From the NCBI GenBank assembly GCA_041484845.1, contig JBGPIK010000224.1, positions 1-10,789 of the forward strand: DNA of 10,789 nucleotides, written 5' to 3'. This stretch comes from JBGPIK01 sp041484845. Lineage in GTDB: Bacteria; Desulfobacterota; Binatia; UBA9968. Shown piece by piece: positions 1 through 5,473 of this stretch. Made by a program: the position numbers and the translations under genes. The notes under the pieces were generated by a model. The model worked only from the letters and a program-made list of their open reading frames with translations. It ran no database searches and was not told the origin of the DNA. Position 1 is the first letter of the stretch; each line of letters starts with the position of its first letter.

Positions 1-963
1 ATCGAAGAAACGGAGAAGCATTTGCGAGAGCTGGGCTTCGAGCCGAACCGATTAACCGGCGCGAAGGGCTTTGCGCGGATTGCAGCGATTGCGGACGGCG
101 CAGAGGCGGTCGTCAGTGCGCGCGACGAAGGACGGCGGAGGTTTGAAATTCTGGCGCGGCAAGTCTTCATCCGCTTCAAGGCGCTAGTGATGGAGCAGGC
201 GGCGTTCACCTACGCGGTCCGTCACGACAACATCGAGGCGATTTACAAGAAGCTGGAGGAGCGCCGCGACACGGCGGACGTGACGGACTTGCTCAAGGAG
301 TTGCATCGGATCGTGAATGAAGCCATTCGCGCCGCCGCGCCAGGCGACGATCAGACGGACGCGAAGCTGTTCGACATGAGCACGATTGACCTTGAGAAAC
401 TGCGCGATGAGTTCGCCAAGAAGGTGACACGGAAGGCGTCGGCGCTGGAGGACATCCGGCAGGTGGTGGAAAAGAAGTTGGCGCAGATGCTCGCACGCAA
501 TCCGATGCGGATGGATTACTACAAAAGGTATTCCGAGATCATCGCCGACTACAATCGCGACAAGGACCGCGTGACCATCGAGGAGACTTTTGCGCGGCTG
601 GTGGATTTCATGAGCGGTCTGGACGCCGAAGATCACCGCGCTGCGGAGGAGGGTTTGAGCGAAGATGAATACGCGCTGTTCTGCCTGTTGCAGAAAGAAA
701 ACATCACCAAGGCCGACCGGGAGAAGGTGAAGCTGGCGAGCCGGAGTCTGTTAGATGCGGTGAGCAAGCTCATCGCGCAGCGTGAGCGGTGGACGGAAAA
801 AGAGCAAACTCAAGCGGACGTGGAAGTGCTCATCCTCGACCACCTTTTCACCGCTCTGCCAAGTCCGCCATTCACCGAAGACGAGAAGCAGTCCATGGCG
901 AAAAAGGTTTACCAGCACGTCTGGCAGCAGAGCGCGAGCGGGCACTTTGGAATGGCGGCGTAA
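1..963 (+). CDS. hsdR: Type I restriction enzyme R subunit (HsdR), C-terminal part
   Basis: This is the C-terminal end of HsdR, the motor and nuclease subunit of a type I restriction-modification complex, which translocates and cuts unmethylated DNA together with HsdM and HsdS. The reading frame is open from base 1, so the gene enters from the left; the TTG at 22 is internal, not a real start. What remains (about 320 residues) is the helical C-terminal region after the helicase motor. Recognisable stretches are NPMRMDYYKRYSEIIADYN, SEDEYALFCLLQ and VYQHVW near the end, as in the DUF3387-type HsdR C-terminus. The nuclease and DEAD-box motifs and the hsdM/hsdS genes would lie outside the window. 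The protein ends at a natural-looking position, but the DNA straight after it encodes a fragment of a different restriction enzyme in another frame. Family assignment is confident; whether the whole gene is intact cannot be seen. Confidence 0.85.
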   Translation: MEETEKHLRELGFEPNRLTGAKGFARIAAIADGAEAVVSARDEGRRRFEILARQVFIRFKALVMEQAAFTYAVRHDNIEAIYKKLEERRDTADVTDLLKELHRIVNEAIRAAAPGDDQTDAKLFDMSTIDLEKLRDEFAKKVTRKASALEDIRQVVEKKLAQMLARNPMRMDYYKRYSEIIADYNRDKDRVTIEETFARLVDFMSGLDAEDHRAAEEGLSEDEYALFCLLQKENITKADREKVKLASRSLLDAVSKLIAQRERWTEKEQTQADVEVLILDHLFTALPSPPFTEDEKQSMAKKVYQHVWQQSASGHFGMAA

Positions 964-965
964 GT

Positions 966-1166
966 GCGAAGGACGGCAACGAGCGACTTTATTTCATGGC
1001 CGAAACGAAAAGTAGCCTCACTACCGACGATTTACGCGCGAAGGGCAAGGGCAGGACCGCGAAGATCGAATGCGGCAAGGCGCACTTCAAGGCGTTGGCG
1101 GTTGGGGAGTCACCAGCGCAGTACCGCGTGGCCAGAACGCTCAACGATCTGCTTGCGACAAATTAG
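966..1166 (+). pseudogene. C-terminal remnant of a type III restriction endonuclease (Res)
   Basis: Straight after, and one frame off, the hsdR stop, the third frame encodes KDGNERLYFMAETKSSL, then AKIECGKAHFKAL, then YRVARTLNDLL, ending at 1166. This order (a 'DG..LYF..ETK' strand, an 'AKI.CG.AHF.AL' helix, then a final 'V.....DL' segment) is the extreme C-terminus of Res, the helicase-nuclease of type III restriction systems, where E-T-K belongs to the nuclease fold. Only about 65 of roughly 900 or more residues remain and nothing upstream in this frame resembles the family, so it cannot encode an active enzyme. An ATG at 996 could allow a 56-aa peptide, but no function is claimed. It most likely marks a deletion or recombination that joined a type I locus to the tail of a type III locus. 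Assignment rests on motif memory, hence moderate confidence. Confidence 0.55.
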
Positions 1167-1236
1167 GCTCGGGAGAAAGGGGCAAGGATGAAGCGGCACT
1201 CTGACCGCCCGAACCGCATAAAATTATTGTGCTTTC

Positions 1237-1282
1237 CACTGCTCACAAGAGGCCACTTGATTACCAATAAAGTGGAGTAGTG
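1237..1282 (+). other. Imperfect stem-loop between the restriction remnant and the ABC gene
   Basis: An outer arm CACTGCTC (1237-1244) pairs with GAGTAGTG (1275-1282, one G-T pair), and an inner arm CCACTT (1253-1258) pairs with AAGTGG (1270-1275), the two helices sharing one G. It lies about 70 bases after the Res remnant. It could end transcription coming from the restriction genes, but only three T follow, so the terminator role is a guess. The rest of 1167-1430 shows no gene. Confidence 0.25.
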
Positions 1283-1430
1283 TTTAGCGCAATTGGAATG
1301 ACGCGTCTATCAGTTCAATCCTACGTCGAAATTAGCCTTTTCCCCCTCGACAAATCCGGTATCCCTTCTGCCACAAATAATCGTTTCCGCAATTACCGCC
1401 TGCGTGATAGCCTCCGTGACGAGGTGCGCA

Positions 1431-2423
1431 ATGAAGAAAGTTGGTTGGTCGTCAATCTTGGTTGCAACGGTACTGCTCACTGTTGGGGTGGTAGCCGAGG
1501 CGCAGCAGCCGAAGAAAGTTCCGCGAGTAGGGATACTCCTGCCCAACACACCAGAGATTTTCGCGAATAATCCCCGCATGCAAGCATTTTTTCAGGGACT
1601 GAGAGACCTTGGCTGGATTGAGGGACAAAACTTCAGTGTCGAGCGACGTTTTGCCGAGGGACAACTCGGGCGGCTGCCTAATCTGGCAGCAGAGCTGGTT
1701 AGTCTTAAGGTGGACCTCATTGTTACGGCGGCTGCTCCCTCTGCTAAGGCCGCTAAGGACGCGACGGGAATCATTCCCATAGTTATCCTGGACCCTGGTG
1801 ATCCTGTTGGAACCGGCTTGGTTGCCAGCCTCGCCCATCCCGGGGGAAATATTACGGGAGTCACTTCGATCGCTCCCGACTTGGCCGCAAAGCGCCTTGA
1901 GCTGCTTAAAGAGATCGCGCCGAAAATTTCTCGTGTTGGAGTTGTTTTCAACGTGGCTATCCCCCCGGCGGAAATCGCATTGACCGAGATACAGGCTGCG
2001 GCGCGATCGTTACGGCTGCGGATCCAATCCGTGGGCGTGCAAGGCCCGAAAGGTTTTGATGATGCGTTTGGGGAGATATCCCGGCAGCGCGCCGATTCGT
2101 TGATCGTGTTTCCCGACCCACTAACATTCTCGAATCAGGACTTGATTATAGCCTTCACCATTAAGAGCCGGGTTCCTAGTCTTTTCGGTGCGCAAGAGTT
2201 CGTCGAGAGTGGTGGTTTTGTCTCATACGGGCCGAGCTACCCCGGCATGTTCCGGCGTGGAGCCAGCTATGTGGATAAAATCCTAAAGGGCGCAAGGCCC
2301 GCAGACTTGCCCGTAGAACAGCCGACGAAGTTTGAATTTGTGATTAATCTCAAAACGGCGAAGCAGATCGGTGTGACGATTCCACCCAACGTGCTAGCGC
2401 GAGCGGATAAGGTGATCAAATGA
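1431..2423 (+). CDS. ABC transporter substrate-binding protein, ABC_sub_bind family
   Basis: A periplasmic binding protein of the ABC_sub_bind family (PF04392), which captures a small ligand for an ABC importer; the ligand cannot be told from sequence. The ATG at 1431 is preferred over the GTG at 1404 because it has a GAGGTG-like ribosome site just upstream and opens with a clean signal peptide: MKK, a hydrophobic core (residues 8-22) and a likely signal peptidase I cut after AEA (residue 24). The mature part starts PRVGILLPN and carries the family's typical sequence: GWIEGQN, DLIVTAAAPSAKAAKDAT, IPIVILDPGDPVGTGLV, SLAHPGGNITGVT, RLELLKEIAP, and a C-terminal LKTAKQIGVTIPP. The length (330 aa) is normal and the frame is intact. 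No permease or ATPase gene is adjacent; orphan copies are common in soil lineages. It is read alone and ends with TGA. Confidence 0.9.
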   Translation: MKKVGWSSILVATVLLTVGVVAEAQQPKKVPRVGILLPNTPEIFANNPRMQAFFQGLRDLGWIEGQNFSVERRFAEGQLGRLPNLAAELVSLKVDLIVTAAAPSAKAAKDATGIIPIVILDPGDPVGTGLVASLAHPGGNITGVTSIAPDLAAKRLELLKEIAPKISRVGVVFNVAIPPAEIALTEIQAAARSLRLRIQSVGVQGPKGFDDAFGEISRQRADSLIVFPDPLTFSNQDLIIAFTIKSRVPSLFGAQEFVESGGFVSYGPSYPGMFRRGASYVDKILKGARPADLPVEQPTKFEFVINLKTAKQIGVTIPPNVLARADKVIK

Positions 2424-2482
2424 CCACGCGGCGATGCCAGGATTGAACCGTATTCTCCGACGATCAAATCCTAGCGATCGCG

Positions 2483-2501
2483 TTTGTCCGCCTTTTGTCC
2501 G
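2483..2501. repeat. Direct repeat TTTGTCCG x2, 11-bp period
   Basis: TTTGTCCG occurs at 2483-2490 and again at 2494-2501, that is, once per helical turn. Short phased direct repeats of this kind can be arm-type binding sites for tyrosine integrases at the edge of an island, and an integrase stub lies about 250 bases away. This role is inferred; only the repeat itself is seen. Confidence 0.35.
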
Positions 2502-2513
2502 TGTACGTGAAGC

Positions 2514-2559
2514 AACAAACCCCAAGAACTACCGTTTACGGCAGCGCTCGGGGCTTGTT
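2514..2559 (+). other. Stem-loop downstream of the ABC gene
   Basis: AACAAACCCC (2514-2523) pairs with GGGGCTTGTT (2550-2559) at 9 of 10 positions, with one A-C mismatch. The loop contains a small CCG-TTTA-CGG hairpin (2532-2541). It begins about 90 bases after the ABC stop codon and could end that transcript, but no T-run follows. The arms do not match the R'/R'' ends of an integron attC site. Confidence 0.3.
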
Positions 2560-2746
2560 CTTGACGGGCTTTGGTAGCTCTTTCAGGTTCTAGTCACGGT
2601 TGATTTTCGAATGGCACTAAAGAGGTCGGCCAATCCGCGAAGCGTTCGCGTCGTAAAGAAAAGCTGCTACGGCTCTCGCAATCGGGCGCGCACGACATGC
2701 CCGGACTTGCGGCATCGGTGGAACGGGACAGTTATTGTTACGCCTT

Positions 2747-2884
2747 CTAGCACAGCGGTATTACTTCCGCACCCGCTTTCAGCCGGTCTAGATAATCCGC
2801 CCGAGCTTGCATCATCTTGCGCCGCTTCGGCAGATGCTCCGCAAAATTGTATGCGGCGCTCGCGCCATTGCGCTCGGCGTGCGC
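2747..2884 (-). pseudogene. P4-type tyrosine integrase, 3' fragment (copy 1)
   Basis: The reverse strand reads AHAERNGASAAYNFAEHL, then PKRRKMMQARADYLD, then LKAGAEVIPLC and a TAG stop. This is the extreme C-terminus of a P4-type phage/island integrase, including the HAER block and the presumed nucleophilic tyrosine (AAY). The catalytic H-x-x-R block that should precede it is gone. Directly upstream, in a different frame (about 2880-2903), GRYVFPSAR resembles the stretch that in intact integrases lies roughly 70-80 residues before HAER, so an internal deletion may have joined the two at the GCGCACG bases they share. The fragment is about 74% identical (32 of 43 residues) to the C-terminus of copy 2 at 5077-5379. 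It cannot be active. Confidence 0.75.
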
Positions 2885-2959
2885 TGGGAAAGACATAACG
2901 TCCCGCGTCCGGGGTTTGCCAGTATTCCGCGGTTGGTGAGTGGTTCTTCCAGCCGGGAT

Positions 2960-3580
2960 TCACGCTCCTAGCCGTTTCAAATGCGCTATGACCCTAGTTT
3001 GATCGTTCTCTGCTGCTCGTCTTTCCTCGGCAAGTTGGGAGCTGGGTTTTGCTGCTAATCGCTCGTCAATAAGTCGCAGAGTCTGTTCGATTTCACGCTT
3101 ACGGCTCTCGGCAAATTGAATCGCGTCCAGGACAAATTCACGATATTTTACTGACTCCTCATCGTTGAACATCAGTATTTTGTCGGCGTGTTCACCCGCG
3201 GAGCTCTTGGGTTCCACAGTGGCAGCGCGATACCTTAAGTGATCGAACATGACGTAGTCACAGGGATTTGGTATGAACCTCCCTTGCTTCCAATCGTCAT
3301 CTGTCGGCCAATGCTTCCCTTTTCTGCTGTTACAGGCATTACATGCATAGAATAAGTTCGTATACGTCGCGGCTAGCCGGCGGAACTCCGGCCTAGATTT
3401 AGGTCGATAGTGGTCGACGCCAAATGCCGCTAAGCCTTTAGGGCCATCAGGCAGACGACAGTAGACGCACTGTGCGTTAAACTCTATCCTGAGAAACCGC
3501 TTAAAGGAGGAATAGGAGATGTAGGAAGGCGGGGCGAGCTGGCGACGATGCTTACTCTTAGGATAAATGAATGGAGTCAC
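2960..3580 (-). CDS. HNH endonuclease, last gene of a three-gene operon
   Basis: A 206-aa HNH nuclease, a metal-dependent DNA (sometimes RNA) cutter. The zinc-supported beta-beta-alpha motif is complete: CVYC (Cys38, Cys41), VDHYRPKS (Asp56-His57, the general-base region), YTNLFYACNACN (Asn75, Cys80, Cys83) and RKGKHWP (86-92). Its layout resembles the TIGR02646/PtuB-like group of HNH proteins found in several phage-defence systems. After about residue 110 it is helical and charged (residues 120-206), perhaps a partner-binding or DNA-binding region. The start is a GTG at 3580, 3 bases after the stop of the upstream gene, with only a weak ribosome site, so it is probably translated by coupling. 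The predicted active site is intact. The substrate is unknown; its place between two integrase stubs, coupled to a TIGR04255 protein, suggests defence or element maintenance. Fold assignment is confident, role is inferred. Confidence 0.88.
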   Translation of the reverse strand: MTPFIYPKSKHRRQLAPPSYISYSSFKRFLRIEFNAQCVYCRLPDGPKGLAAFGVDHYRPKSRPEFRRLAATYTNLFYACNACNSRKGKHWPTDDDWKQGRFIPNPCDYVMFDHLRYRAATVEPKSSAGEHADKILMFNDEESVKYREFVLDAIQFAESRKREIEQTLRLIDERLAAKPSSQLAEERRAAENDQTRVIAHLKRLGA

Positions 3581-3583
3581 ATT

Positions 3584-4096
3584 TTACAGGGATTCGATGC
3601 GACGGCGGCGCTCGCTATTTTCCGATCCGATTTGCTTTAGATCGGCAGCGATTCGTTCTAGCTCTTCGAATTCCCGGACCGTCACCCTCGGAATTAACCG
3701 CCGGACGCGTTCTGAAACTATGGCGAGTCGTGCTTCTTCTTCAGTTGATAATTGCCCGGCCACGTACTCCCTAGCTAGCAATTCAAGCCTCGACTGATTG
3801 GCGCTCTCGGCAGTTGAAAGCCGGACCTCTTCTTCGGGCTGCAGCGGTCGTATGAACTCCGCATCGACCGGTATATTTCCCTCATCATGATATCCGGTCA
3901 TATCTCTGGGCGTAATAGGATCGTCGATAACTAAATATGCCGGATTGAGCACTTGGGTTGCCGCGACTGCGGCCACGGCAAGACCACGCTTTCGCCACCC
4001 GCTACCAATCACCGATCCGGGCGTATCGCCGGGCTTTTCACCAATTTCAAGCTGGCGAGCCGGCTTCGAGGTAACCGGGGTGATTTCTAGTGCCAT
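3584..4096 (-). CDS. Hypothetical protein, middle gene of the HNH/TIGR04255 operon
   Basis: I do not recognise this 170-aa protein. Its ATG at 4096 overlaps the stop of the upstream gene (TAATG), and its stop lies 3 bases before the HNH start, so all three are very likely translated as a unit. The first 35 residues are Pro/Gly/Ser-rich and probably flexible. Residues 36-57 (KRGLAVAAVAATQVLNPAYL) are small and hydrophobic, too weak to call a membrane helix. Residues 58-85 contain DDPITPRDMTGYHDEG. From about residue 85 onward it is strongly charged and helical (EEEVRLSTAESANQSRLELL, then REFEELERIAADLKQI), probably a coiled coil or helical bundle. No catalytic motif is visible. An adaptor, sensor or inhibitor (antitoxin-like) role for its two partners is possible, but nothing in the sequence decides this. 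Confidence 0.75.
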   Translation of the reverse strand: MALEITPVTSKPARQLEIGEKPGDTPGSVIGSGWRKRGLAVAAVAATQVLNPAYLVIDDPITPRDMTGYHDEGNIPVDAEFIRPLQPEEEVRLSTAESANQSRLELLAREYVAGQLSTEEEARLAIVSERVRRLIPRVTVREFEELERIAADLKQIGSENSERRRRIESL

Positions 4097-4845
4097 TATT
4101 TGTCCTCAGGAATCATAGGTTTACCCAGGCGCTCCTGTGCCTTAGCGCCCATAGCCCACTGGAAAAACCTGAACGCCTCTTTGTTAAAGTTGGAGATCAT
4201 CGGTATCACGTCGTCAGCCTGCACGTTTGCGTTATAAAAGTCAAAGTCTACCAGGTAAATGTTCTCCTTACCCTCTTCTAGGCCTGCAATCCCATGCCTA
4301 AAAGTAAACTGACCGCTCTTAGTGGCCCCTCTTACCTCTTGTATGTATCGACTGACGGTGCCGTAGACGCCGTGCACGATCGGAGCGATAAGATCGTCGT
4401 TAATCCAACCGAGCAGCTCGCCGTCTTCGATGCAAACCTCATTGACGTAGCGGAGACCTACTCGCGTGAAAAAATCCGTATCAAGGAATGGTAATGCCTT
4501 GTTGACAGTATACTTTACCATGTCAGAAAATTCAGCAAAATGAGTGTAGCGATCCGTCTGGACAGCAATTGAATAGGACCTGATAGCAATAAGCCACTCC
4601 CCTTTTTTCGATTTTAGAACGTGCTTAATTTCCTTCTCATTAACATCCCCGATGTTAACAGCCTGTTGGCGTTCATAATGCGGGAACTCCTTTCGAAGCT
4701 CCTTTTGGAGCTGGGTGGGAGGTTTGCTTTCAAATTCCAACAGGGCAGGAAAACGCAACTCGCAGATCGCAGTCTTAATGAAGTTTTTTTTGAATTGCGC
4801 TCGCGCGACTTCAGGAAGATTTAAAACTGAGGCCTTTTTTTCCAA
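4096..4845 (-). CDS. TIGR04255-family protein, first gene of the operon
   Basis: A 249-aa protein of the sporadically distributed TIGR04255 family, whose biochemical function is not established. Family hallmarks appear in order: a short N-terminus leading to AICELRFP, then EFPHYER, a strand pair WLIAIRSYSIAVQTDRYTHF, RVGLRYVNEV, and a C-terminal YLVDFDFYNA followed by an alpha segment (NKEAFRFFQWAM). The reading frame extends to a GTG at 4929, but I choose the TTG at 4845: it has a strong ribosome site (AGAGGGGGG, 5 bases away), gives the family's usual length and N-terminus, and removes an unrelated hydrophobic leader that has no ribosome site. It is first in an operon with a 1-base overlap to the next gene. 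By eye the DNA is more AT-rich than the flanking regions, consistent with transfer. Family assignment is fairly confident, role unknown. Confidence 0.78.
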   Translation of the reverse strand: MEKKASVLNLPEVARAQFKKNFIKTAICELRFPALLEFESKPPTQLQKELRKEFPHYERQQAVNIGDVNEKEIKHVLKSKKGEWLIAIRSYSIAVQTDRYTHFAEFSDMVKYTVNKALPFLDTDFFTRVGLRYVNEVCIEDGELLGWINDDLIAPIVHGVYGTVSRYIQEVRGATKSGQFTFRHGIAGLEEGKENIYLVDFDFYNANVQADDVIPMISNFNKEAFRFFQWAMGAKAQERLGKPMIPEDK

Positions 4846-4915
4846 GCTAGCCCCCCTCTTTGTGAATACTCGATTTCGGTCCGTCCACAAGTCCCCAATT
4901 GCGCCAATAGCTATC

Positions 4916-4921
4916 ACTATA
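4916..4921 (-). promoter_or_regulatory. Possible -10 box for the TIGR04255/HNH operon
   Basis: The reverse strand has TATAGT, five of six matches to the -10 consensus, about 70 bases before the preferred TTG start. There is no good -35 at 16-18 bases, so this is weak. If it is used, the GTG at 4929 cannot be the start, because it would lie upstream of the transcript. Confidence 0.22.
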
Positions 4922-5076
4922 AGTAGCACATCCGCAAGCCGTTACGCGCGCGGGCTGCTATGTCTGATTTCTGATCGCAGCCATGTTTCTAGGAACGGCA
5001 CGACGTGTAGATTCCTCCGCATCACGTCGCGCACGAGCGACTATCGGGGAGACCGGTTGCAGTGCTTGTGTCGCAT

Positions 5077-5379
5077 CTAAGCTCGCCCAAACGGCGGTAT
5101 CACTTCCGCGCCGGCTTTCAGCCCATCCAGATAATCCGCCCAAGCCTGCATAGTCTTGGGCCGCTCCGGCAGATGCTCTGCGAAAGTGTATGCCGCACTC
5201 ACGGCAATGCGCTCGGCATGTGCAAGCTGGCGCTCGATCACTTGATGGTTCCAACCTTGTTCGTACAGCAGCGTTGATGCCATGCTGCGGAAGCCGTGAC
5301 CGGTCATTTCTTCCTTCTGAGACGTCATGCGGCGCAGGGCTGACGGCATCGTGATTTCCGGGCGCTCCTTCGGCATCAT
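5077..5379 (-). pseudogene. P4-type tyrosine integrase, C-terminal half (copy 2)
   Basis: This 100-codon frame is the C-terminal part of a P4-type integrase, the enzyme that inserts and excises genomic islands at tRNA-type sites. It keeps KEEMTGHGFRSMASTLLYEQ (catalytic His-x-x-Arg, residues 28-31), RQLAHAER (54-57) and AAYTFAEHLPER with the presumed nucleophilic tyrosine (64), then ADYLDGLKAGAEVIP. The N-terminal arm-binding and core-binding domains and the first catalytic arginine are missing. Recognisable homology begins near KERP, and a TAA lies in frame shortly upstream. It can at most give a short inactive product starting at ATG 5379. It is about 74% identical at its end to copy 1, and the two stubs, both on the minus strand, enclose the three-gene operon. 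The flanking gaps 4930-5076 and 5380-5473 hold no gene I can recognise. Confidence 0.85.
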
Positions 5380-5473
5380 CGTGTGACAGTATACCGATTA
5401 CCCCTGACAAGCGACGCCCTGACTTTACGGTCCACATGCAAAAATTAGTGCTGCGCCTTAAAGCCGCTGCCCC

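Larger units (their letters stand above)
2424..2746. other. Gene-free stretch between the ABC gene and the first integrase stub
   Basis: No reading frame here resembles a known protein. It holds two small structures described separately: a direct repeat of TTTGTCCG with an 11-bp period (2483-2501) and a hairpin (2514-2559). Its position beside an integrase remnant makes it a plausible edge of a mobile island, but no duplicated attachment core was found when it was compared by eye with 5380-5473. Confidence 0.4.

Noticed and set aside
184..636. Minus-strand frame of 150 codons over hsdR
   Set aside because: Shadow of the GC-rich hsdR coding region with no family resemblance.
2430..2470. Reverse strand resembles a tRNA T-arm (GGTTCAATCC), possible attachment remnant
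   Set aside because: Only three of five T-stem pairs form, and no acceptor, anticodon or D arm could be found around it.
2514..2563. Hairpin considered as an integron attC site
   Set aside because: The ends do not fit the conserved RYYYAAC and GTTRRRY boxes, and no integron integrase or cassette is present.
4958..5437. Minus-strand frame of 159 codons over integrase copy 2
   Set aside because: It is a frame-shifted reading of the integrase; its apparent similarity to a frame at 2667-2963 only reflects the underlying integrase homology.
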